Shown here in pieces: positions 26,684-34,857 of a stretch of DNA of 48,742 bases (positions are counted from its first letter, which is position 1; every line of letters begins with the position of its first letter). The stretch covers positions 1 through 48,742 of the forward strand of contig CABXCS010000006.1 in assembly GCA_902510755.1 (NCBI GenBank). Reading direction: 5' to 3'. The notes beneath the pieces were generated by a model. It was not told where the DNA came from. It saw only the letters and a list, made by a program, of their open reading frames with translations, and made no database searches. The position numbers were made by a program, and so were the translations under genes. The DNA is from an uncultured Woeseiaceae bacterium (GTDB lineage: Bacteria > Pseudomonadota > Gammaproteobacteria > Steroidobacterales > Woeseiaceae).

Positions 26684-29084
26684 TTATAAGCACATAGGCA
26701 AAGACTTTGTGCCGCCGGATATTTACGGCAAAATAACCGGGAAAGCAAAATATGCGGAAGATTTTCGTGCAGAGGGTATGGTCTTTGCGAGAATGTATAC
26801 CAGCCCAGTCGCTCATGGGCGAGTTACTAATATTGATACTTCTGCGATCGATAATATGGAAGGTGTGGTAGGTATTCTCACAGCAGATGATGTTCCTTCA
26901 GTTGAAGCACCGAATGCGGCCATTCTGACTAATAGCCCAGCTTTTATTGGTGATCCTATTCTCGCTGTGGCTGCAACGGATGAACAAATAGCGGAAGATG
27001 CTTTAAATAAAATCAAAGTACAGATAGAAACTCTTCCATTTGCTGTAGACCCTCTAGATAGTTTAGTAGAAGGAGGTCCAGACGCAAGAGAAGAAGGTAA
27101 TGTCTTTGCGCGATCCAGAGAAGGCTCCGGATTTAAACGTATAAAATGGACAAAGAAGCAGGTTGATGAATTCAGAGCAGGTAAAGAACCTACTGGTGAA
27201 CATGCATCTGAGTGGGTATATGGTGACCCAGAAAAAGGCTTTAATGAGGCAGCTTTAATTATCGAGCAACCGTTTGTTACTACTGGTTATGCTCATATGA
27301 GCATGGAACCAAGAACAGCAATGGCATATTGGGAGAATGGAACCTGCTATGTCTATGGATCTGCTCAAAGTCAAAGTTTTTGGTTGCCTGGATTAGCCAG
27401 ACTTTTAGGTGTCGAACAAGATAAAGTAGTATTAATTAGTGAGAATACAGGTGGAGGTTTTGGTTCAAAAATTGGAGCCTATCCTGCAGCTGCTCTCCCC
27501 GGTTATTTCTCAAAGAAACTGGGTCGTCCAGTTCAGCTCAGAATTACTCGTGAGCAAGAATATTACATTGGTTCAGCCAGAGTCGGTTTTCAAGGCTGGA
27601 TTAAATTGGGTTTTGCAAAAAATGGAAAAATGACTGCCGGTGATGTTTATATTATCGAAGACATTGGCCCGAACGCCACGGGTGGAGATGGATCATCCGC
27701 TGGAGATGCTATTTCATTACTCTATGATCCAGAGTCAATGCGTTTCAGAGGAGTACCTGTTTTAACTAATACAACTCCAAGAGGAGCACAAAGAGGGCCT
27801 GGACAAAACCAAATTGCTGCGGTCATGGCACCGTTGATGGATCAAGCTGCTAAATCATTACAAATAGATCGACTCGAGATTAGAAAGATTAATGCTGTAA
27901 ACAGTGATACAACTGCATATAAAGATCAGCGACCTCTAACCAGCGCCTATATGAAAGAAGCCTTAGAGAAAGGTGCTGACATTTTCGAATGGCAAAAGAA
28001 ACATTCTAGAAAGAGTGATGATGCTACAAAAGTTCGTGGCGTAGGAATTGGTCAAGGTTATCATTCAGCAGGTGCAAAAGGTTTTGATGGTTTACTCAGA
28101 ATCGCCTCTGATGGAAAAGTACATCTCCATTCAGGAGTGGGAAATTTAGGAACCTATTCATATGCTTCAACCACCAGAGCCGCGGCGGAAGTATTAAAGT
28201 GTAATTGGGAAGATTGCATTATTCACAATGGAAGAACAGACAACAATCTTCCATGGAGTTCCTATCAGGCTGGCAGCGTATCAACTTATGCCCAAACTAG
28301 AACTAATTATGTGGCCGCGGTGGATGCAGTGCGTAAAATGAAAAATATTGCGGCCAGGATTCATGGTGGGAATGCAGATGATTATGATATTGATGGTCGA
28401 AATGTTCACCATAAAACCAATAACAAAAGCTCTACATATGGAGAGATTGCCCAGGCAGCCATTGATCTTGGTGGCGAATTTTCAGGAATTGAATATCCGG
28501 ATGATATCCATGATATAACTAAACGCTCGGTACAAAATATTGCTGGAACAGGTTTGGTTGGTGTAGCGAAAGATAAATTACCACAGCAAGGAATTATCCC
28601 CGGACTAGCAGCTGCCTTTGTTGAAATTGAGCTAGACTTAGAGACTGGTAAATATGAAATACTTGATTATGTTGGAATTGCTGAATGTGGAACTGTTGTC
28701 CACCCTCAAGGGTTAGCCGCACAAATGAAAGGTGGGGCTGTTTGGGGAATGGGTATGGCAGGTCTCGAGCGGCACGTATTTGATTCACAAAATGGCTTGC
28801 CAGCAAATATTGGCTACCATCAATGCAAAATCCCCACTTACCTTGATGTTCCTTCGGTAACAAAAACTAGTGCCGTTGACATACCAGACCCGCAAAATCC
28901 CTTTGGCGCCAGAGGAATCGGTGAGCCAGCAATGGGATGCGCTGTAGCAGCGCTTACATCAGCTATATCAGACGCTCTAGACGGGTATAATTTTGGTCGA
29001 ACACCAATCAGCAATGATATGATTCTCAACTACGTAACTGGGAACAATCAATCCTTTAAACCTTTACAAACAAATAATTTCTGA
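26676..29084 (+). CDS. Molybdopterin-binding subunit of a xanthine dehydrogenase-family enzyme
   Basis: The large subunit carries the molybdenum cofactor and the catalytic glutamate. ATG at 26676 gives 802 residues (MSNYKHIG); an immediately preceding GTG would add one. Family features are the opening DIYGKITGKAKYAEDFRAEGMVFARM, HMSMEPRTAMAYW, the first molybdopterin motif NTGGGFGSKIGAYPAA, and near the C-terminus ARGIGEPAMGCAVAALTSAISDAL with the catalytic Glu. The active-site loop, normally like AYRGxGxPE/Q, is here TTPRGAQRGPGQNQ, which differs from the standard CO dehydrogenase loop. It is neither CoxL form I nor clearly a xanthine dehydrogenase, so the substrate (aldehyde, N-heterocycle or other) is unknown. 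Confidence 0.92.
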   Translation: MSNYKHIGKDFVPPDIYGKITGKAKYAEDFRAEGMVFARMYTSPVAHGRVTNIDTSAIDNMEGVVGILTADDVPSVEAPNAAILTNSPAFIGDPILAVAATDEQIAEDALNKIKVQIETLPFAVDPLDSLVEGGPDAREEGNVFARSREGSGFKRIKWTKKQVDEFRAGKEPTGEHASEWVYGDPEKGFNEAALIIEQPFVTTGYAHMSMEPRTAMAYWENGTCYVYGSAQSQSFWLPGLARLLGVEQDKVVLISENTGGGFGSKIGAYPAAALPGYFSKKLGRPVQLRITREQEYYIGSARVGFQGWIKLGFAKNGKMTAGDVYIIEDIGPNATGGDGSSAGDAISLLYDPESMRFRGVPVLTNTTPRGAQRGPGQNQIAAVMAPLMDQAAKSLQIDRLEIRKINAVNSDTTAYKDQRPLTSAYMKEALEKGADIFEWQKKHSRKSDDATKVRGVGIGQGYHSAGAKGFDGLLRIASDGKVHLHSGVGNLGTYSYASTTRAAAEVLKCNWEDCIIHNGRTDNNLPWSSYQAGSVSTYAQTRTNYVAAVDAVRKMKNIAARIHGGNADDYDIDGRNVHHKTNNKSSTYGEIAQAAIDLGGEFSGIEYPDDIHDITKRSVQNIAGTGLVGVAKDKLPQQGIIPGLAAAFVEIELDLETGKYEILDYVGIAECGTVVHPQGLAAQMKGGAVWGMGMAGLERHVFDSQNGLPANIGYHQCKIPTYLDVPSVTKTSAVDIPDPQNPFGARGIGEPAMGCAVAALTSAISDALDGYNFGRTPISNDMILNYVTGNNQSFKPLQTNNF

Positions 29085-29091
29085 GATTAAT

Positions 29092-30081
29092 ATGCCTTCA
29101 TATGACGTAATGCCAGAGGTCCAATTATATCAGCCCAAAGATGCTGATGACGCCCTCAACTTAGCCGATAAATATCGAAAGCAAGGTTGGTTACTCGGTG
29201 GTGGTCAAGATACTTATGGCTGGCTAAAAGATCGTGCTAAGAATCCATCGGCACTCATCGATTTAAATGATATTGACGCTTTCAAAGGAATTAAATCAAC
29301 TTCAACTGGAATTGAGATTGGGGCACTTACCACTTTGAGAGATATCATTAAAAGCCCTCTTATTAATGAAAGTTATGAAGTGCTAGTAAAAGCAGCTAAA
29401 CGAGTTGCTAGTCCACAAATACGCAATGTAGGGACACTTGGTGGCAACCTTATCCAAGATACGCGTTGCTGGTACTATCGGCGTGGACTCGCATGCTACA
29501 GGGCTGGAGGGAATCTATGCTACGCTGACAGTCCTGAAGGAATGAATAGAGAGCATGCCTTATTCAATGCCAGTCGATGTGTAGCTGTCTCACCTTCTGA
29601 TACAGCAACCGCGCTCGTAGCACTTGATGCTACTATGGTAATTAATAATGTGGATGGTGAGCATGAAATGACTGCTGAAGATTTTTTTGTAGGCCCTGAT
29701 ACGCATATAACCAGAATGACAGCACTTGAACCCGGAGAGATTCTAACCAGTATAAAGATTCCAAATACATGGGCTAACTCTGAATATTATTTTGAGAAAA
29801 TAGCAGATCGTGATGTCTGGGATTTTGCGCTCGTTAGTATTGCGATGGTAGTAAAAAAATCAGAGAACAGTATCCAAGAAAGTCGCATGGTTTGTGGTGG
29901 TGTTGCCTGTACTCCTTATCGACTTGATGAAGTGGAGCAATATCTATCAGGTAATGAATTATCTGAGGAAGTTATAAATGCGGCAGCAAAACTTGCTGCA
30001 AGAGGAGCTAAAACTCTTAATTACAATCATTTTAAAATTCCTTTGATGGAAAATTTAGTTAAACGAGCATTACGGAGTTAA
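29092..30081 (+). CDS. FAD subunit of the molybdenum hydroxylase, with four-cysteine insert (PaoB/4-HBCR-like)
   Basis: This 329-residue medium subunit binds FAD through LLGGGQDTYGWLKD (about residues 34-47) and RNVGTLGGNLIQDTR (about 111-125). Four cysteines at 126, 135, 143 and 163 are spaced like those that bind an extra [4Fe-4S] cluster in 4-hydroxybenzoyl-CoA reductase beta and E. coli PaoB. CO dehydrogenase CoxM lacks this set. The additional cluster would give a route for electrons from FAD to an outside partner, here probably the cytochrome b encoded four bases downstream. Confidence 0.9.
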   Translation: MPSYDVMPEVQLYQPKDADDALNLADKYRKQGWLLGGGQDTYGWLKDRAKNPSALIDLNDIDAFKGIKSTSTGIEIGALTTLRDIIKSPLINESYEVLVKAAKRVASPQIRNVGTLGGNLIQDTRCWYYRRGLACYRAGGNLCYADSPEGMNREHALFNASRCVAVSPSDTATALVALDATMVINNVDGEHEMTAEDFFVGPDTHITRMTALEPGEILTSIKIPNTWANSEYYFEKIADRDVWDFALVSIAMVVKKSENSIQESRMVCGGVACTPYRLDEVEQYLSGNELSEEVINAAAKLAARGAKTLNYNHFKIPLMENLVKRALRS

Positions 30082-30085
30082 TCAT

Positions 30086-30838
30086 TTGGAACTAGCAACT
30101 TTCAAACAAGATGTATGGGGCCGAGAAGTAATACTTGGGGCTTCATGGGATCTTCTATGGGTACTCTTAGCTGTAACTTTTGTTGGGATAGCTATACACG
30201 CCATAATTGCAGCAGCACAAAAAAAGAAAGCCATGCCTTCGGCTGCTGGAGAACGTATTGAAAGACACGAAAGAATTGACCGAATCTTCCATTGGGTGAT
30301 GGCGGCCAGTATGTTTGTTCTGCTTATAACTGGAATATTCCCAAAGATTGGTATCGAATTCGCATGGCTAACCATTCACTGGGTTGCCGGCATTTTATTA
30401 ACAGTTATTACTGTTTTTCATATCATACGCTCAATTTTCTGGCAGAATTTTATGGATATGTGGATTGGTGTAAAAGATTTAAAAGAACCTTTCGATCAAA
30501 GTATCAAACCAGGAAAATATTCTTTGGCTCAAAAAAGCATGCATGCTTCCGTCACTGTGCTTACTCTCGTCATTATAGTAACAGGTATCATTATGTTTGC
30601 TCTGATCGATACACCATGGTGGGAGCGAACTAACGCCCTGCCTGAAAATCTTCTAGGATGGGTATTCTTACTTCATGGCTTGGCAGCCTTAGCTTTAGTG
30701 GCAATTACCTCACTACATATCTATTTTGGCTTACGTCCTGAAAAATTATTCTATACTCGCTCCATGATCAAAGGCTGGATCTCAGAGTATGAAAAAGATG
30801 AGAATCATGATCAAGAAAAATGGGTCACAAAAAACTAA
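30086..30838 (+). CDS. Membrane cytochrome b (formate-dehydrogenase gamma/cytochrome b561 type)
   Basis: The 250-residue inner-membrane protein has one N-terminal helix (about 20-42) and then a four-helix cytochrome b bundle starting RIDRIFHWVMAASMFVLLITG. Candidate haem histidines occur in FHWVMA, TIHWVAG, VFHIIRS, SMHASVT and in the last helix near SLHIYFG. The start is TTG at 30086, eight bases after GGAG, and only four bases separate it from the FAD subunit. It is the natural electron acceptor for the exported molybdenum hydroxylase and would deliver electrons to the quinone pool. Confidence 0.87.
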   Translation: MELATFKQDVWGREVILGASWDLLWVLLAVTFVGIAIHAIIAAAQKKKAMPSAAGERIERHERIDRIFHWVMAASMFVLLITGIFPKIGIEFAWLTIHWVAGILLTVITVFHIIRSIFWQNFMDMWIGVKDLKEPFDQSIKPGKYSLAQKSMHASVTVLTLVIIVTGIIMFALIDTPWWERTNALPENLLGWVFLLHGLAALALVAITSLHIYFGLRPEKLFYTRSMIKGWISEYEKDENHDQEKWVTKN

Positions 30839-31200
30839 CCAAATCACTAAGTAAATTAAACGTGAATCAACAAATTGAAATTATTGAAGCTGGCTATGAG
30901 TATTTGCTTGCCTATGCTGCTCAAGGTAAAGAGTCCGATAGAATTGGAGACAGTATCTCTGAGGTAAGAACAACACTCTCAAATATGGCCGATACAACTT
31001 TACTTTTAATTAAAGAGCATGAAAAAGATCCAATAAGTTTTTCTTGGGTGATTATTGATGATGCAAAAAAAGCTCATGCTGCTATTGAACTTGTCCTAGC
31101 TCAAAAGGATATCAGCTCTGAGATGGTAGATAATCTTAACGCTTCAATTCACCTACGTGCCCTCCTAACAGACCTATTTCTTATCAGTGAAGCAAACTGA
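30820..31200 (+). CDS. Unknown small helical protein, last gene of the molybdenum hydroxylase operon
   Basis: I do not recognise this 126-residue protein. It overlaps the cytochrome b gene by 19 bases, so it is almost certainly translated from the same message. The sequence is charged and probably all-helical (NQQIEIIEAGYEYLLAYAAQ, DAKKAHAAIELVLAQKD), with no signal peptide or cysteine motif. A cytoplasmic maturation or adaptor role is possible from position alone. Confidence 0.7.
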   Translation: MGHKKLTKSLSKLNVNQQIEIIEAGYEYLLAYAAQGKESDRIGDSISEVRTTLSNMADTTLLLIKEHEKDPISFSWVIIDDAKKAHAAIELVLAQKDISSEMVDNLNASIHLRALLTDLFLISEAN

Positions 31201-31202
31201 GT

Positions 31203-31227
31203 CTGGTAATCTTGTCAACGTTACCAG
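31203..31227 (+). other. Hairpin after the molybdenum hydroxylase operon
   Basis: CTGGTAA (31203-31209) and TTACCAG (31221-31227) can pair around an 11-base loop just past the stop codon of the unknown protein. No U-run follows, so it may stabilise or process the message rather than terminate it. Confidence 0.35.
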
Positions 31228-31288
31228 CAACAACTAATATATAATATATTATAATAACATTTATATTTTAAACGAAGAGAGAAAAGCC

Positions 31289-31774
31289 ATGAAAAAAATT
31301 ATATTCTTATTTACTCTATTTATGAGTATTAACTCCTATGCAGAAGTCACAAGACATGCATTACCAAACAACTCAACTTTTCCGATCTCAAGGGCGGTTG
31401 AAGTGACTCCAGACACAACCATTATTTATCATAGCGGCCAACTTCCTTCACCAGCAAATCCAGATGCAGAAAGAGGATCTCGAGAATGGAGAGGTGATAC
31501 AGAAGCACAAACAATGAGTGTATTAAAGAAGTTTGAAAATTCTTTTAAATCACTGGGAGTTGATTTTGGAGATGCTGTTAAATTGACCGTATTCTTAGTT
31601 GGTGATCCAGAATTGGATGGTCGAATGGATTTTGGTGGCTTTATGAAATCATACAGTAAGTTCTTCGGTACTGAAGAACAGCCCAACAAACCAGCGCGTT
31701 CAGCAGTTCAAATTGAAGCTTTAGCTGGTGGATGGTTCGTTGAAATTGAGATGGTTCTTGCTAAACCAAAATAA
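31289..31774 (+). CDS. Exported RidA/YjgF-family protein
   Basis: RidA proteins hydrolyse reactive enamines and imines. The 161-residue product has a clear Sec signal peptide ending SINSYA (about residue 18), unlike the usual cytoplasmic RidA. The fold is recognisable from TTIIYHSGQLPSP, DTEAQTMSVLKKFENSFKSLG, AVKLTVFLV and a C-terminal ARSAVQIEALAGGWFVEIEMVLA. The arginine in PARSAVQIEAL matches the conserved substrate-binding arginine of RidA. It is the next gene after the exported molybdenum hydroxylase cluster and ends at a strong terminator. Confidence 0.85.
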   Translation: MKKIIFLFTLFMSINSYAEVTRHALPNNSTFPISRAVEVTPDTTIIYHSGQLPSPANPDAERGSREWRGDTEAQTMSVLKKFENSFKSLGVDFGDAVKLTVFLVGDPELDGRMDFGGFMKSYSKFFGTEEQPNKPARSAVQIEALAGGWFVEIEMVLAKPK

Positions 31775-31792
31775 TTATAATTAGTTATTTAT

Positions 31793-31827
31793 CAAAAAAA
31801 TACCAGGTTCTACCTGGTATTTTTTTA
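31793..31827. terminator. Bidirectional rho-independent terminator
   Basis: The stem is ATACCAGGT / ACCTGGTAT with loop TCT (31800-31820), preceded by an A-run and followed by a T-run. It lies between the convergent RidA gene and the second TonB receptor and can serve both. Confidence 0.9.
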
Positions 31828-31835
31828 CTCATTTT

Positions 31836-33872
31836 TTAGAAATTGTAATTAACAGTCACTCCAGCATACGCATTTCTGCCTGGAGCTGGCTCATAATATC
31901 TTCCGCCATATGCATTAATTCGGATATTACTATTAAAATGTTGATCAAAAATATTATTCACACCAAGGTATGGTCGAAACCACCAATCATTGCGACTGAA
32001 AATATAACTCGCCCGAAAGTTTGAAACTGTGTAATTTTTTACCTTAACTGAATTAGCATTGTTAGCAAATAAATCACCAACATAGTTCATATTAAAATTA
32101 ATATTAAGATTATCCTCAGTCTTATAACGGAAACTCAAATACGCAAATGATTCAGGCAATCCAGGCAACCTTGAACCAGCAAAATCTTTACCGTTTTGAT
32201 CAATAAATTGATCAAATTTAAAATCTGACCAAGTATAAGAAAAATCAACCAACAAATTAGATTTAACATTCCAGGTAAATGCAGACTCGATACCACTTCT
32301 TGACGATCTACCAACATTTGAATAAAAAGTTCGTCCCGGTGATGCTTCCAATTCGTAAGGAGTTAATTCATCTTTGAGATCTATCTCAAATATGGCAAAT
32401 TCATAATAGAGATTTTCATAATTTGCCTTATAACCTATTTCCATATTATTCGCTTTTTGGGGTTTTAATAACGCATTAAACCCTCCTGAAGAATCTGGGT
32501 TGGCCAGCTCAGTTGTTGTTGGGGTTTCGAAAGAACTGCTTATATTGCCAAATAATATACCTGTATCAAGTTCATAATTAACACCAACTGAGGGACTTAC
32601 CGCATCGAAATCTAATTTACCTGAATCATCACCATTAGCCAGATAACGATCTTGTGTATCAAAAGTAACTCTATCGTAACGAATACCTGTTGATATTGAC
32701 CATTTGTTTTTATCGTATCTGCCTTGAGCAAAGAATCCATCACTACTCACATGCTCTTCTTGATCAAAAGTCAATGCACCCAGAGTACCGGAGTTATTAT
32801 CAAAACGTTTCCTTTTATCTTCTTGTCGATCGAAATCCATACCCACTGTGAAAGAAAAGTCTTCTGGCAACAGCTCTTTAAATTCGTATTGGACACCAAG
32901 CCCGTAAAAAAAACGATCAATATTTACTGAACCACCATTCTTGAAAGGCAGTTTATTCGAAAAATCTCGCGTTACATAATAGTTTCTGACGACAAGATTA
33001 CCTTTTGTACGTTCCTGCTCATACACCATACCCAAGCGTGATTGACTTAGTGCTTCTCCCGCATCATAACTGACATTTCTATCTCTCGCAGAGCTTCTAT
33101 CAGTGATGGCTTGAGCATAATTAACTCCACCTGGATCTTGTGCTTGTGGTTGATCGGTATAATTTATAGATATATTTAATCGATCTGATGGGTTAATTTG
33201 TAAGCCAAATTTCCCGTTCAAGACTGTCCCCTCAGACTTTGAATGTTTTCGAAATCCAGCTAAATCCTGCTGGGCAAGGTTAAGTAGATAATCTATGTTC
33301 TGACTTTTTCCACCTGTTTTTAGCTGAAGTTTTTTATAACCTAAATCACCGCCTGAAATATTTGTTTGAATAAAGGCAGGTGCTCTCCCTGACTCACTTT
33401 CTATCGCAATGACTCCACCAGCCGCATTTCCATAATGAGATGAAGCTGGACCGCGAATGACCTCAATACGTCTCGCTGACCCTAAATCAATGCTATCAAC
33501 TCCCGCTTGCCCATCTGGAAGTGTTTCTGGAATACCATCAACAATTACTTTAACGCCTCTAATGCCAAAAGCAGAACGAGCACCAAAACCACGTAAAGAA
33601 ATTCTTAAATCTTGTGCAAAATTATAACGATTCTGCATATATAATCCTGGGACTCCAGCCAAAACTTCATCTAAAGCTAACTTTTGGGTCGCATTCTGAA
33701 TTTGCTCTTGGTCTATAATTGATACAGAGCGCGCACTGTCTCTGAGTGAGGTATTTAGTCTAGTTGCAGTAACTTGAATCTCATCTAATTCAACATTTTG
33801 AGCTAATACGTCTAAAGAGAGGAAGCAACTTAACGAAACATAAATCAATGTTAAAGTGAGCTTCTGATACAT
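31836..33872 (-). CDS. TonB-dependent receptor (678 residues)
   Basis: This is an outer-membrane receptor with a signal peptide ending LDVLAQ (about residue 25) and a TonB-box-like ELDEIQVTATRL. The plug contains VLAGVPGLYMQNRYNFAQDLRISLRGFG and VIRGPASSHYGNAAGGVIAIES. The barrel ends AYAGVTVNYNF with terminal phenylalanine. Size and plug resemble siderophore/FecA-like or small-ligand receptors; a chelated metal is possible but not shown. It converges with the RidA gene. An AAGGA ribosome-binding site precedes the ATG. Confidence 0.94.
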   Translation of the reverse strand: MYQKLTLTLIYVSLSCFLSLDVLAQNVELDEIQVTATRLNTSLRDSARSVSIIDQEQIQNATQKLALDEVLAGVPGLYMQNRYNFAQDLRISLRGFGARSAFGIRGVKVIVDGIPETLPDGQAGVDSIDLGSARRIEVIRGPASSHYGNAAGGVIAIESESGRAPAFIQTNISGGDLGYKKLQLKTGGKSQNIDYLLNLAQQDLAGFRKHSKSEGTVLNGKFGLQINPSDRLNISINYTDQPQAQDPGGVNYAQAITDRSSARDRNVSYDAGEALSQSRLGMVYEQERTKGNLVVRNYYVTRDFSNKLPFKNGGSVNIDRFFYGLGVQYEFKELLPEDFSFTVGMDFDRQEDKRKRFDNNSGTLGALTFDQEEHVSSDGFFAQGRYDKNKWSISTGIRYDRVTFDTQDRYLANGDDSGKLDFDAVSPSVGVNYELDTGILFGNISSSFETPTTTELANPDSSGGFNALLKPQKANNMEIGYKANYENLYYEFAIFEIDLKDELTPYELEASPGRTFYSNVGRSSRSGIESAFTWNVKSNLLVDFSYTWSDFKFDQFIDQNGKDFAGSRLPGLPESFAYLSFRYKTEDNLNINFNMNYVGDLFANNANSVKVKNYTVSNFRASYIFSRNDWWFRPYLGVNNIFDQHFNSNIRINAYGGRYYEPAPGRNAYAGVTVNYNF

Positions 33873-33972
33873 AAAAATCCTTTTTATATTTATGGTTTAA
33901 AATTTGACCAATAATAGAATAACCGTGCGGTAGGATTATAAACAATGAATAATATAATTACCTAAAAAAATA

Positions 33973-34857
33973 TCAAACCTCTTCATATGGCATTGATCGC
34001 ATAATCTCTAATTGTTGCTCTTGAGAGATACCGCGCCTTAACCAGTTTGAATGTGGGTGAAAAGCTTCTTCACACGATAATGTTTTTATTCTACCTAAAC
34101 CCAAATCATCTCTAAGAAAAAATGCATTGGTGCCAGTTTTATCACAACCAATGAGTCTGTATCCTTTTTTCATCCCAAGTTCTTCCAAGGCTTTTAAAGA
34201 AGCGCCAGCAAAAAAGCCGCTCGGATGATATGTGAAACGCTCAAAATCAGGTTTATATGGAATACTCCAAGCTAATTTATTACCAATACCAGAGTTATAT
34301 TCAATGCATACCACCCTTGGACAGACACAATTAATCACCTCCCAAAGCCAATAATCATTGCCATCGACATCAATAGAAAGAAAGTCGATTTCTGTTGGAA
34401 TCCTACTTAAACTAATTAAGGATTCTAAATTATCCCTATTAATAAACGCATTCATAGCAATTGCACCAGTTTTACTGGTCTTTTGATAGGCCTGATTAAA
34501 TATATCGCATTGCTCCTGAGAACCATCCATAAATAGTCCACGAAAATCTTCATGCAACACCAATCTCAATGAATTACATTGATGTGCACCAAAACCAAAT
34601 TCCACGAAGTAGCGACTCTCGAAGCCAATTATCGAAAATATATAACGCAATATTCCATCTTCACCATTTTGCGAAAAAAGACTGTATTCATGATCATTAA
34701 TATTTAATGATAATGAAGATTTTTTATTTGGTGGAACATCTATTTTTTGCCATTTCCTAACTAATTGTTTAGTTAAAAAATTCTGAGTGAGTACCTTGCC
34801 TTTTATCCATTTTAATAATTTTTTTGCACGATACTTTTTGATTGGAGCGCTGATCAT
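33973..34857 (-). CDS. FkbM-like SAM-dependent methyltransferase domain protein
   Basis: The 294-residue product has a basic N-terminus and then a Rossmann methyltransferase-like core: SQNGEDGILRYIFSIIG, YFVEFGFGAHQCNSLRLV (about residues 80-97), DFLSIDVDGNDYWLWEVI and VVCIEYNSG. This pattern is found in FkbM-related proteins encoded in surface polysaccharide or secondary metabolite loci. The substrate is unknown. Its ATG overlaps the stop of the upstream amidohydrolase as ATGA, so it is the third member of a coupled three-gene operon. An unusual partner for amidohydrolases, it may act on the same metabolite. Confidence 0.72.
   Translation of the reverse strand: MISAPIKKYRAKKLLKWIKGKVLTQNFLTKQLVRKWQKIDVPPNKKSSLSLNINDHEYSLFSQNGEDGILRYIFSIIGFESRYFVEFGFGAHQCNSLRLVLHEDFRGLFMDGSQEQCDIFNQAYQKTSKTGAIAMNAFINRDNLESLISLSRIPTEIDFLSIDVDGNDYWLWEVINCVCPRVVCIEYNSGIGNKLAWSIPYKPDFERFTYHPSGFFAGASLKALEELGMKKGYRLIGCDKTGTNAFFLRDDLGLGRIKTLSCEEAFHPHSNWLRRGISQEQQLEIMRSMPYEEV

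Noticed and set aside
31203..31227. Hairpin after the molybdenum hydroxylase operon as a rho-independent terminator
   Set aside because: The seven-base stem is not followed by a U-run, so I list it only as a hairpin.
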